Notes: a model not told the origin generated them from the sequence alone. Shown: positions 1 to 10,868, counted from the first letter of the stretch. The stretch: 64,000 nt of DNA from Morinoia aosen (GCA_030386875.1 CM059569.1:45237842-45301841), one strand, 5' to 3'. Made by a program: numbers and translations.

Positions 1-90
1 AATAACAGACCTGTAAATTATTGAAATTGATATGCTAAGGCTCTGAAAATGGCATCTCGTATGAAATGGTACCTCAGAAATTGCTCTGAC

Positions 91-480
91 CCTCAGATTC
101 TGACCATACCCTCGAATTCTGACTATACCCTCGGATTCTGACCATACCCTCGGATTCTGACTATACCCTCGGATTCTGACCATATCCTCGGATTCTGACT
201 ATACCCTCGGATTCTGACTATACCCTCGAATTCTGACCATATCCTCGGATTCTGACTATACCCACGGATTCTGACCATATCCTCGGATTCTGACTATACC
301 CTCGGATTCTGACCATATCCTCGGATTCTGACTATACCCTCGAATTCTGACCATATCCTCGGATTCTGACTATACCCACGGATTCTGAACATATCCTCGG
401 ATTCTGACTATACCCTCGGATTCTGACCATATCCTCGGATTCTGACTATACCCTCGGATTCTGACCACACTCTCGGATTT
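91..480. repeat. 19-bp tandem array
   Basis: About 20 head-to-tail copies of a 19-bp unit (consensus CCCTCGGATTCTGACTATA). Two variants tend to alternate, one with CCATATC and one with CTATACC, giving a 38-bp higher-order period. The array decays at its 3' end into TTTTCCCCATAACCC. No coding potential is claimed. Confidence 0.95.
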
Positions 481-569
481 TCCCCATAACCCTACTCCTG
501 CTAATTGTCTGTCCCCAGAGACCGCTATATCACTAGGACTTCTTCACTATGGGGTCATGAATTTAAAGC

Positions 570-895
570 TTTGAGTCTAGGACTCCGACTCTACCGATTC
601 CATGGCACCAACCCAGTGACACAGACTCCACAACTCTAACCCTATGACTCCAACTTCCCAACTCTGACTCCACCACTCCATCTTCACAACTTTGACTCCG
701 CAACTCCATCTTCACAACTCTGACTCCGCAACTCCATCTTCACAACTCTGACTCCGCAACTCCAACTTCACAACTCTGCCTCCACTACTCCAACTTCCAA
801 ACTCTAACTCTACGATTTCAACTTCCAACTCTAACTTTACGACTTCAACTTCCCAACTCTAACTTTACGGCCCTAACTCCACAACCCAAAAGAAG
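570..895. repeat. 28-bp pyrimidine-rich tandem array
   Basis: Imperfect copies of a 28-bp unit built around GACTCCGCAACTCCATCTTC. The most regular copies lie between about 660 and 780, and both flanks degrade into shorter ACTCCA/ACTTC motifs. Confidence 0.85.
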
Positions 896-1197
896 ACTGG
901 TACGGTCAGACGTGCAGCCGCGCATGCGCGCGCAGGCCCGCATGGTCTTAAGAAAAAGACGAGCAAAAACTGCCGCCGTGAAGGTGTGTAAGAGGAGAGC
1001 GTCGTTCGTTGATCAAATAGAAGCCCTGCCGGCTGCGTGAATGAGGCTGCCTCACATTTGTTCGTGAGACAATGAACGGAGGAAATGAATGAATCGCTCG
1101 GCGCTGACGTCTCTGTATGCTGTGTGTGCGCGCAGCTGATGCCTGCAGCGCTGCTCGTGCGCGCTCGATGACGAGCAGTGCAGTCAGCTCAGCAAAC
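896..1197 (+). promoter_or_regulatory. CpG-rich patch with NRF1-like site
   Basis: A locally GC- and CpG-rich stretch in AT-rich surroundings. A palindromic GCGCATGCGC, the core of an NRF1-type site, lies at 920-929, and more CG-rich alternating purine/pyrimidine sequence follows to about 1190. Such patches often mark promoters, and a short ORF starts 12 bp after the palindrome. I see no TATA box. Promoter activity is inferred only. Confidence 0.3.
942..1040 (+). CDS. Small basic ORF in CpG-rich patch (doubtful)
   Basis: An ATG-started ORF of 32 codons that ends in TGA. Its product is strongly basic (begins MVLRKRRAKTAAVK) and it lies just downstream of the NRF1-like palindrome. A GTGTGT at codon 15 (the AAG/GTGTGT boundary) could serve as a weak splice donor, making this a first coding exon with a basic N-terminus, but the phase would be 0. 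That does not match the phase-1 acceptor of the exon at 16778. It is short enough to arise by chance, and I recognise no family. It is listed because it is too short for ordinary ORF calling and sits in the most promoter-like sequence of the first 10 kb. Confidence 0.15.
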   Translation: MVLRKRRAKTAAVKVCKRRASFVDQIEALPAA

Positions 1198-1500
1198 CGC
1201 TGAATATTGATTAAATTAACTGGAATGGTGCTGTGTGGGTGTAGTGCTTCACTGAATGCTGACTAATTTAACTGGAATGGTTGAAATATTGGCACAGTAT
1301 TTCACTGCATGCTGATCAAATTAACTGAAATGGTGCACTTAGCGCAGTACTCTACTGAATCCTTACCGAGTAAACTGGAATAATGCATCGAGTGCATCAC
1401 ACCGATGAATACTGAACGAACTAAATGGAATGGTGTGGAGGACGCAGCATTCTACTGATAGCTAACTTACCTGGAATAATCGATGGTGCGATCTTCGTTC
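1198..1500. repeat. ~58-bp tandem array
   Basis: About five diverged copies of a 55-60 bp unit carrying TTAACTGGAATGGTGC and CACTGAATGCTGA. Copies at the 3' end are the most decayed. Confidence 0.8.
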
Positions 1501-1633
1501 ATTGTGGTCTTCGATGGGAGTCTAACGAAAACATGCGCTCGCGTTTAAATCTAGCGAGAAAAACGACAATTGCGAGTACACTGTTGGTTTCTGTTCCTTT
1601 AAAACATTCATTAATTATTCATTCATTAATTAC

Positions 1634-1755
1634 GAGTAATAGCATTACGGGTATGCTTGAAACTTCCTTCTCTGAGCTCATGTAAGCAACAGTAGAACAC
1701 AAGTATTCACTTTCTACCTAATTCACTCTCGCAAATATCATAAATAACCAATCAA
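1634..1755 (+). repeat. Dispersed repeat A, copy 1
   Basis: Aligns with 8638..8765 across about 120 bp. Shared blocks include TAATAGCA, GCTTGAAACTT, TTCTSTGAGCTCA, GTAAGCAASAGTA and CTCTCGYAAAT. The copies are clearly diverged but colinear and in the same orientation. One copy lies 0.4 kb before the LTR element and the other 0.9 kb after it, and neither is part of that element. The class is unknown. Confidence 0.7.
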
Positions 1756-1767
1756 CTTTACCGTTAC

Positions 1768-1918
1768 TTTATCAAGACCTCCTGCAGACGACTACAAGAA
1801 ACAACATGTTGTGGCCGTATTAGAACAAGGAAAATGTAATTTATTTTTGCATTTTTATTGTTCTTATACGTTTGAAACATTTTATTTCTTTCAGTCGTCT
1901 GCAGAATGTCTTCACAAA
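1768..1918. repeat. Long imperfect inverted repeat (hairpin)
   Basis: The left arm from about 1774 (AAGACCTCCTGCAGACGACT) is complementary to the right arm ending at 1912 (AGTCGTCTGCAGAATGTCTT). Pairing continues inward through CGTATTAGAACAAGG against its partner before GTTCTTATACG, giving arms of about 63 nt with roughly three quarters pairing plus some G-U pairs. The central loop of 10-15 nt is T-rich. It could be a solo foldback or miniature transposon, or a transcribed hairpin of pre-miRNA type. I see no clear target duplication. Confidence 0.65.
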
Positions 1919-2127
1919 GCAACACCCATACGAGTGGTCCACATGATCTAGTGGTCAGCGCACTTATGCTTGAAATGCACAGTGGAGCATTCGAGCATAA
2001 TATTATGAGCCGCGTATTTTTGTCCGTTGAGAAAAGGAAGAAGTTGGCCGCAATTACCCCTCTCGATGCAGCCATGGGAAGCACATCTCGGGTCGACTTG
2101 GGGTTGACGTAATTGACTCTTCAAGTA

Positions 2128-3412
2128 TGTCGTGACCCTCTTTATTTTATCTCGCTGAGGTCACGGTCTTCATTTTTTCTGCCGTTATTCTTTGTTGCGA
2201 TGCATGATATTTTTCTGTGTGATTATTATTTGTCGTGACATTAAGATTATTCGTCACCTTTCTTTTATTTTCTACTTGTTAATATCAATGTAGCTGCCAC
2301 CAACTCAGAGTAAGTCTGAGTAAATATTTAATTCAATCTTCGGTGAGCGTAACGAGCGACTTAAGGCCATAAATTAATCGTGCATTCTAGCCGTGTTTCC
2401 TGGCTTCAAACATTATTATTCTTTTCTTCCGAATCATATCATCCTCCTTTCCTAACTATCTAAAGGATATGAAGAACACAAGGACATTAAAGAAATTCGC
2501 TATTGGACACAGGAAATTATTGAAACATTAATCATCGAAAATACGCATTAATTGAACGCACGCGATCTACGCATTCACATCCTAATATACTCAGAAGTTT
2601 GGGCGGGGACTCGGATCGACATAATATCAGAGAGGGACTTAACTGAGATTTGGAGATCAGGGCTCGCAGTTTGAATGTCGCCTGGCTGGCGCGTTGGAGC
2701 AAGGCCGCCATGTTTTGTTGAGGGCAGAGAGACCAGGTTGATGGCTGGGACTATGCCAACAGTAGCAGTTTATGTTGACTTGTTGACAATCTCTAGTTTA
2801 CGTTATTGGCACTGCAGGTGAGTATTCTTGAAGTTAATCACTTTCGAGCGAATGAGGGCACAGATATTCTAGTATGGCTCTGAGTAGTGAATTTAAGAGG
2901 CAAAGCCTCGGCCCAACTGGACCAAGGTAGAGGAACAAACTCCTATGCGACTGCTTGTGATCGTATTCTCGCCCCAACTGCCCGCTCTCCCTCAGGCACC
3001 CGCGTTCGGCGTCACCTTGAGGTGCCAACTTTGAATAACGACTTAACAAGGTTACCAATAAGAACATGATATATCCCTACAATCGAATAGAAAACATACA
3101 TCATTAACCTTACCCTCATTACTATATAAAAATCCCCACAAACAATGTTATACATATTAATTAAAGCAAATGAAGACATCCGTTGAGGTTCTTGGCACCT
3201 TCGGCTGGCGTGATCGTTCGCTACTTGTATCAGCGACGTTCGAACGTTGTTCCTGAAGAGTCGATCGTTCTAGAATTCAACGATGTGATGCTTTCTCGCA
3301 GAAATCAGGCTTAATATTCGGTCTTTTGGATCATTTATGAATAAGTCGTTGGCCGGACGACTATTCAGATCCTTAGCGATGTTCCGTACACAGTTATGCG
3401 GAGAAGCATAAC
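2128..3412 (+). repeat. Left LTR
   Basis: 1285 bp. It starts TGTCGTGACC and carries an internal inverted pair, CGTGACC (2131) and GGTCACG (2159). It contains a GC box GGGCGGGG (2601), a YY1-like GCCGCCATGTT (2704), a consensus splice donor CTGCAG^GTGAGT (GT at 2818) and a TATATAAA box (3123). It is identical to the right LTR as far as I can read. Its 60-77 codon ORFs on both strands are not meaningful. Confidence 0.85.
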
Positions 3413-6400
3413 AGAATCCCCCGTGGCCGAACAAATCACAAGCTCCTGCTTGTGTTCGAAGGGCTTATCTTCGACGTTGCTCACACGTGCAGCCGACGCC
3501 TTTAATGCGCGGATCATGGGAAGAGTCAAGATGCGTACAACTAGAGTTTGCTCTTCTGGCGAGCGCTGATTTAGAGTCGTCAAATAAAGAAGTCATTACA
3601 GTTGTCCTATTGGCAAGACCGTGTCCTATAGATGACTCCGACTACTCCCTCCGTTGCGTGGATCACTGCAGTAATCCTTGAGAGTGAAAACCCTCGGAAG
3701 TGTAGCGAACACTTCCAAATACACCCAAGTCGTATAGTCCTGGGCTGCATAACTTGCTCCACCACTTTGCAGAAGTCTTATAGAGATCTCCGAAATATAT
3801 TCCGTGTGTCGTCGGTCGAAGTGGACTACAATCTCGTGGAGTTCATCATCTTTTTTGGGGTTGCGTAGGATTCGCTGCGTTTATGCTGAGATCTTCGAGT
3901 TGATACGTTGATTTTTATCTGGGCCTCCGTATTATTTTCATCGTCGTTGATTACATCTGAAGCCGTCGTCGTCGAATCCATCCGAAGTCCGAAGTCGTGA
4001 TTGAAATCCCTATGTTGAGCTGTCCTTTAAATTTTAAATGCCAGTCGTTTTCTATTCACAGTGCCTCAGTAGAAAATTAGCTGCGGTCGTCGACCCAGTC
4101 CACTGATAAGAAATTTTCTTCGCGTACTCGTTTTCTACGAGTCGGCGTGCGAGCTCAGGTGGTTGTCGTCTTGCGTCGTGCTCCAAGCGTCGTGTAGATG
4201 GTGGGGTAGGGAGCGGTGTGCAGCGCATGCGTGGCCGACCCTTGGTAGTGGTGCCGTCCGAGCAGGGCGATGCCGTGATGCGTCTGTGGTGCAGCGCGTG
4301 TACGTGGAGGTGCCGTTCTCACCAACCATGGTGAGTGGTGAGTGATTGTGCCAGCGCGTGCGTTCAGCCGCGCTCAGCTGATGTCATCCACCACTCCTGA
4401 AAGGTCAATCCCATTAAGTGTTTGTTCTGATGTTCTTCTTTAATTTTTCCCAAGCCTCCCTCTATATCACATCAACCAAGTCTTCCCCCTCAAACTCCCA
4501 AGTATTTACAAAGGGACCTAAGCATCCTACGTTTGAATTTTACGTTATTATAAGCAAATTACGAATAGAACATAAGGTTCAAAAATTATTTAAGTATAGA
4601 TCGCAAAATTTAAAATTAATTACATCCTACGAGTACACACGCATTTATGGAATTATCGAAATACATGAAAGTGAAATAAAATTGAACTATTTTCCCCACA
4701 CAGAAATATTAATTACAAAAATTATACATATTATTTAAATTCGATCAACTCGACACAATGAAGTTCATAGTTATGCTCAGGACCAGTAGAACGTTTGAGC
4801 AAACATATTAATATGAGATCGTCGTGACTGAATTCTTTCGTTAGAAATAAATCCTGGCTGTATCAAATTTTTCTTTGAAATCACGAATTGAATTTATTTC
4901 ACTATTCAGATACGTTGTTGTGTTTTCCTAGTAGTTCGCGCATCATTTATACTACGTTTTAGTGACAGTAAGAGTCCCCATGTGAGGTATTCGCAGGTTA
5001 TTAATTATTTTAAGAGTAATAGTAAATCTAATTCTTTAGATTATACGCCAAAATGAGATTGGTCCAAGGAACCGTAATTAAATTTTTGCAAACCTTAACT
5101 CACTAGTAATTCTAATAGCAAACAAATGTCTCCAGTTTACATCCGTTCTCATTGGAATAACGTCGCTGGTAATTGGAATTAAATTTATTGTACGTAATCC
5201 AAATAATTGATCAAGAAATCGCACATCATATATTGGAAAAAGATTAAATTTATTATACGTTGACTTTAAATTGTAAGAGCAATTCCTAGCATCCGTAGTA
5301 AATTCTCAGACAAATTTCGTGTAAGATCGTTAGTATTTACTGATTACATCGCATAAATTTCCCGTAGCAATGATGAATTTAATTGAATTTTGTTCTCGCA
5401 CGTTATCAAATTAAATTTTATTTGAAAGCGTAAAGTATTACATCTAAAATTTACCAATCCGTGGTTCGTGAGATTTTACATTCGTGCACCACGAAATTTC
5501 CTATAGTCGAAGCTGTGGTGAGAGCCTGGCGGCTGCTCCCATGACGATAATAAAGGAGCTTTGATCGTGCTTGGATGCCAGCCTGAACACGGGTGTGGCT
5601 CGAGTGCCGAGAGTCCTATACTCCAGATATTGAAATAAAATTATCTATAAGCTGGTCTTGGTCACTATTATTTAAATTTTGAATATAAAATTCACATGAT
5701 ATTGACATAATTATGACGTGGTATCCGCAGTAATTTGTTTGATGAACGTCGAATTAGGAATTTTACACGCTGTAATGATGAAATAATTAAATTTTTACGT
5801 TCTCACATGTAATTAAATTTATTTTTCATTAGAAAAACGTAAACATTACATGTCTAAATCAAGAAATTCGTGGTTCCCAACATTTATCGTTCGTGTTATT
5901 GAAGTTACAGGACCATGGAAAGCTCTAGCGTGTGGCATTTGTGGCAGTTCGTACGCAGGTACGTGGGCTTTGTTTATAGTCTCACATTCCATTGGCGAGG
6001 GCGTGAGCTGCCGCGGCAAAGCCGGCTCACTCAAGGATTGAGGAATGTTCGATCCTAACATACGTCCGCAACATATGGCATGTTGTCACATCATAGTTTT
6101 AACGTTGGATAGTACAGAAAATGTTGCATATTGTAATTGAAATTAATTTATGAAGGGAAACATTGAACATCCGTACACACTATAAGTCTATCGACAACAT
6201 TGAAATATGAAACATTAATACAACATTCATTCATCGTTCCTGACGACATTCTGCAAATAAGTATTCATTAGGAAGAGAGAGACGAGATGATTCAGATAAA
6301 GAAATTATTTTTAGTCGGCCAAATATAAATTTTTAAATTTGAATGTTTGAATGCACGTATATATTTTTATTCGGAGGTGTGAGTTCGGTAGGCATGAAAT

Positions 6401-6457
6401 TTTACAGTAACATTTACATTTAAAGCAAAACTCAAATCCCAACGCTCAGCCGCCATA
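3413..6457 (+). other. Interior of the LTR element, no gag-pol
   Basis: The first ~300 bp include the possible primer site TGGCCGAACA at 3424. A GC-richer block at 4135-4345 contains overlapping chance ORFs on both strands. The 4420-5840 stretch is AT-rich and its longest ORF (4418-4738) is low-complexity. Two diverged copies of an internal segment lie at about 5340-5500 and 5740-5900. A purine run GGAAGAGAGAGACGAGATGA lies at 6271, 165 bp short of the right LTR and too far for a normal polypurine tract. Confidence 0.6.
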
Positions 6458-7742
6458 TGTCGTGACCCTCTTTATTTTATCTCGCTGAGGTCACGGTCTT
6501 CATTTTTTCTGCCGTTATTCTTTGTTGCGATGCATGATATTTTTCTGTGTGATTATTATTTGTCGTGACATTAAGATTATTCGTCACCTTTCTTTTATTT
6601 TCTACTTGTTAATATCAATGTAGCTGCCACCAACTCAGAGTAAGTCTGAGTAAATATTTAATTCAATCTTCGGTGAGCGTAACGAGCGACTTAAGGCCAT
6701 AAATTAATCGTGCATTCTAGCCGTGTTTCCTGGCTTCAAACATTATTATTCTTTTCTTCCGAATCATATCATCCTCCTTTCCTAACTATCTAAAGGATAT
6801 GAAGAACACAAGGACATTAAAGAAATTCGCTATTGGACACAGGAAATTATTGAAACATTAATCATCGAAAATACGCATTAATTGAACGCACGCGATCTAC
6901 GCATTCACATCCTAATATACTCAGAAGTTTGGGCGGGGACTCGGATCGACATAATATCAGAGAGGGACTTAACTGAGATTTGGAGATCAGGGCTCGCAGT
7001 TTGAATGTCGCCTGGCTGGCGCGTTGGAGCAAGGCCGCCATGTTTTGTTGAGGGCAGAGAGACCAGGTTGATGGCTGGGACTATGCCAACAGTAGCAGTT
7101 TATGTTGACTTGTTGACAATCTCTAGTTTACGTTATTGGCACTGCAGGTGAGTATTCTTGAAGTTAATCACTTTCGAGCGAATGAGGGCACAGATATTCT
7201 AGTATGGCTCTGAGTAGTGAATTTAAGAGGCAAAGCCTCGGCCCAACTGGACCAAGGTAGAGGAACAAACTCCTATGCGACTGCTTGTGATCGTATTCTC
7301 GCCCCAACTGCCCGCTCTCCCTCAGGCACCCGCGTTCGGCGTCACCTTGAGGTGCCAACTTTGAATAACGACTTAACAAGGTTACCAATAAGAACATGAT
7401 ATATCCCTACAATCGAATAGAAAACATACATCATTAACCTTACCCTCATTACTATATAAAAATCCCCACAAACAATGTTATACATATTAATTAAAGCAAA
7501 TGAAGACATCCGTTGAGGTTCTTGGCACCTTCGGCTGGCGTGATCGTTCGCTACTTGTATCAGCGACGTTCGAACGTTGTTCCTGAAGAGTCGATCGTTC
7601 TAGAATTCAACGATGTGATGCTTTCTCGCAGAAATCAGGCTTAATATTCGGTCTTTTGGATCATTTATGAATAAGTCGTTGGCCGGACGACTATTCAGAT
7701 CCTTAGCGATGTTCCGTACACAGTTATGCGGAGAAGCATAAC
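6458..7742 (+). repeat. Right LTR
   Basis: Offset from the left LTR by exactly 4330 bp throughout, with no indel or substitution noticed. It is followed directly by AGTA, the second copy of the target duplication, then unrelated sequence. Confidence 0.85.
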
Positions 7743-7746
7743 AGTA

Positions 7747-8637
7747 AACTACCAACCATTCGTTAAACTTATTTATGGAAATAAATAACTTTTCGGAATT
7801 TGAATTTAAATAGCTTTTAAAAATGATAGCATTACGTGATGAGAGCTTGCACACCTGCGGGATCCCCGTAGATGTCCTCAGTGACACCAATATTGCTAGA
7901 AAGATCCCACGTTTCTAATATTGCCTTATACGTCAATATATTTAAGAAATCGTAAGGATTGCCATAAAGGGATTATGGTTTTTTGGTTATGGTCTGAGGT
8001 CCGATGAACTGCCACTTGTAAATATAATTGACACTTTTTTGATGTTCGTAAGGGCTTGAGTGTGAATGTAGAATAAAAAAGAGGTAGCATATAGCACTGC
8101 AATAAAATCTCAACAACCATGGCCAAGAGTACTTTTTAAAATTCCTTTGCTCCTTAGAAATTTTGGCGACGTACCTGAATTTTCAACCGAAAACTTAAAA
8201 TGAAACAGACAACAAGATTTAAGTGTAAACAGTTTCAATCACCGCGTACTTCAAATCAAAGAAATAACCTGTTATTAATATTGATAAATACTTTATGAAA
8301 AAATCTAAGTTCCAAAAAGTTGACTGAGACTCAAAAAAAGCTTGACTGTCAATGTTGATGGCGCGAATACGATAGTATGATGTTATAGTTAAAAAGGATT
8401 CTAAAGCAATATTAATTCAATGTTGAATTAATTTAATGTTTCTTCAACCCTTCAACGTATTTTAAAGCCAGCAGCATATATCAAATGAGCGCTTTCGATT
8501 CATTACTGAGATAGATAGCAGGGTTGAGAATTAGTAAATAACCTACAAACTTAACAGAAAAAAATACCACTGATTTTAATTTTAAAAGCAAATCAAGAGC
8601 GACAAAGCAATGTGTGTCCAAAATCCTACTCTGAAGG
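7747..8637. other. AT-rich stretch, no gene recognised
   Basis: No array, inverted repeat or convincing exon was seen. The ORFs are short (up to 96 codons), start at arbitrary points and lack splice context. Confidence 0.5.
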
Positions 8638-8765
8638 TGATAATAGCACAGCAGGTGCGCTTGAAACTTTCTTCTGTGAGCTCAGGTAAGCAAGAGTAAA
8701 AGCGTCGAAAGTCCTCACATTCTACTAAATTTACTCTCGTAAATTTCATCAATTACAAACTAGCA
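8638..8765 (+). repeat. Dispersed repeat A, copy 2
   Basis: Diverged partner of 1634..1755, with the same order of blocks (TAATAGCA, GCTTGAAACTT, GTAAGCAAGAGTA, TTTACTCTCGTAAAT). In this copy CTCAGGTAAGC forms a donor-like sequence where copy 1 reads CTCATGTAAGC. I do not consider it a working splice site. Confidence 0.65.
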
Positions 8766-9730
8766 TCTTCAACTGAACAAATTTCGTTGAGGCGCCTAAG
8801 TTGAGTTTCTGTACTACATAGTTTCCTCTTCGAATAATGGATACAGCGTTCAGCAGATAGTAAACTGCATCGGTGGTTTATTTTCTCATCGATCGGAGGA
8901 ATTCTGCGCGTTGGGGTGTGTGAATAGAACACTCAACCTCGGCACCTCCTTCTGCAAACTAAAGGAGCTGCGGAACAATGGAAAGCCGTGTCTCCTAAAC
9001 GAGAAGAGAATCACTGAGTAAACAGCTATTCCATAGAGAACACTTCGGCTATCTTGCGTCATTAGCAGCTTTTTGGCGCGTAAACTATCAGAACTAACTG
9101 CTCTATTGCAGGTCGACCACTTTCCTGCGCAATCTATAGAGAGATGCACGATTCTTACGTCAAATTGTCGTAGAAATGACGATCTGAACTAGGTGTCGAG
9201 GATGAGCGGAAAGACGGCAGTCTTAATTGCTGATATTAAAACTGATCTAATGAGTTTTTGTCTTGCGAAGAAACATCAGCTGGGTAAACATGAATAAATT
9301 GCCTCTCCCAGCCGACAAACGATGCTATCTTCCAGAGAACGCATCATTGTTCTTATTTGAGGTTTATACCTTCAGGAAAGTTGTGAGTTGAACTAGGTGG
9401 ATAGAATTATGAAATGAAATTGACGTCATACGTCAATGGAATTAAAATGATTTCGTGAGAGCTAGAATGGTAATTTCTTATCTTCACCTATCTCTGGCAT
9501 CAGCAAAAGGGTCGTGAAGAAACATGCTTATTCAAATTTTTAGTTGGTTACACCCAATATTTATGTACGCCTGTCACTTAAACAGGACCTCGGCACTCAA
9601 GCTGTAATGCTCATTGGCTTGCAGATGTGACACACAAACAATTTTCAAAAAAGACACCCTCAAACTCAATATCTCATAGCTACCATTCATTCCGTAACAT
9701 AGATATGAGACGTAAAGACCAGCCGTTGGT
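8766..9730. other. Unassigned sequence
   Basis: No repeat structure or exon can be supported. The longest ORF is 87 codons on the minus strand (8886-9149), without recognisable motifs. Confidence 0.5.
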
Positions 9731-10013
9731 GTCACCACGGTAGAGGAAACAAGGTAGAGTCATTTCTATGGGGGAAATACACCTGTTCTTGTTCGGCAAG
9801 CCAACAGAACGGCTTTATTTCAAATAAAACTTTATGACGTCACCATTGCGACATGTCGTTAGGCCAATAGCAGTGCCAGATTTGGAGCTAGCAGGGTTGC
9901 CAGATGCAATATGAGCGCTGCTATTGGTTCGTTGTCATGACGTCAGCATTGCCACAGGGCCGACGAAAAAAAGTCTGGTTTGACCCTACCTTGTTTCTTC
10001 TACAGAGGTGTCG
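9731..10013. mobile_element. MITE-like foldback element
   Basis: Terminal inverted repeats of about 33 bp bound a 283-bp element. The left end reads GGTAGAGGAAACAAGGTAGA (9739 onward) and the right end is the complement, CCTACCTTGTTTCTTCTACA (to about 10003). Outer parts GTCACCAC and AGGTGTCGC also pair imperfectly. The interior is itself a foldback: TATGACGTCACC and CCAATAGCAG on the left face CTGCTATTGG and CATGACGTCAGC on the right. There is no ORF. Such miniature elements are normally moved by a transposase encoded elsewhere. The target duplication is unclear, so the superfamily cannot be named. Confidence 0.75.
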
Positions 10014-10074
10014 CCTTGAAACACGTGGTGCGGCATCCATGCGAAGGGTAATTGTGTAGAAGCGTAGCCTAAAC

Positions 10075-10297
10075 TACGGTCACAATTCTATTTAAATTAT
10101 GACTATCGGTCATAATCCTATTTCAATTGAGAATACATTCACATTTCTGTTTTAAAAGTGAATATGATAATAATTCTATTTGAAATGTGACTACGATCAC
10201 AATTCGACTTAAATTGTAAATACGGTCTCAATTCTATTTAAATTGTGACTACGGTCGCAATTCTATTAACATTGTGACTATGGACAATTCTAATAAA
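10075..10297. repeat. 29-bp tandem array
   Basis: About seven diverged copies of a 29-bp unit (core TGACTACGGTCACAATTCTA then TTTAAAT). The 3' copies are the most regular. Confidence 0.85.
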
Positions 10298-10868
10298 GAA
10301 TACCTGTGCTCAGTGTGCTGCCTCACAGCAACTTTTGCATATCTTTAGCTTAACAACAGAATTTTTGCGTTTCTTAACCTTAACCTGCAGGTTCACGTGA
10401 CGATCAGTCGTGGCAACTTATATACAATCGATCTTTGACTCAAGACGTCATCATATGTGACTCTCAACTTATAAAGGTAAAAATTTGTCACAATTTTTTA
10501 ACTGAATCAATGTTTGATTCAAGTTAGGAATTACCGGGATTAATTTTAATTCGTATAAGTCAAAGTTTGTATAATATGTTATTTAACTCAACGATCGACT
10601 GTCGAATAAGATGTACACATACTCGTATAACTACAGAATGATAAATAGGACAACCAACGAGAAAATAAACAATTTTATTATTTATCATATCAAAAGTTCG
10701 GAATATCATAATTCCATCGTCAGTGCTGAAACCTAAAAAAAGTCAAACTTAACAAATTCCGGAAAAGTCAAAAAAAGGAAGCAAACATCTATACAGACAT
10801 AAAAACCAAAATGTCCATTTTAATATAGATTCTCCTTTTCATCTTACGCTTGAGATTTCCTAAGCATT
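10298..10868. other. Unassigned AT-rich sequence
   Basis: Spacer between two tandem arrays. No gene, RNA or repeat could be supported. Confidence 0.5.

Larger units (their letters stand above)
2128..7742. mobile_element. Non-autonomous LTR retrotransposon (LARD-like)
   Basis: Two direct repeats of about 1.285 kb (2128..3412 and 6458..7742) enclose a 3-kb interior. I compared the two repeats line by line and saw no difference, so the insertion is recent. Both begin TGT, and the outer flanks carry the 4-bp duplication AGTA (2124-2127 and 7743-7746), as expected for a Ty3/Gypsy-type integrase. The exact 3' end is ambiguous by one base, since the repeat also reads ..AACA. The interior has no gag, protease, reverse transcriptase, RNase H or integrase ORF, only chance ORFs of up to about 106 codons, so it must be mobilised in trans. 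A possible primer-binding site starting TGG is at 3424, and I found no convincing polypurine tract immediately before the right LTR. An assembly or segmental duplication is less likely, given the matching flank duplication. Confidence 0.8.

Noticed and set aside
91-480. Possible CRISPR array at the window start (short regular repeats)
   Set aside because: The units are contiguous with no unique spacers, and the whole window is eukaryotic in character. It is a plain tandem array.
5990-6060. tRNA-like GTTCGATCC near 6048
   Set aside because: The upstream sequence does not form acceptor, D or anticodon arms with the expected spacing and no A box is visible.
5846-6061. Overlapping 63- and 71-codon ORFs on both strands in the LTR element interior
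   Set aside because: No retroviral motif (zinc knuckle, protease DSG/DTG, YxDD). They overlap on opposite strands and lie at one edge of an internal duplication.
8659-8690. CTCAG^GTAAGC as a second ratchet site
   Set aside because: The pyrimidine tract is interrupted (CTTCTGTGAG) and the site lies in a dispersed repeat whose other copy reads CTCATGTAAGC, so it looks like a repeat variant.
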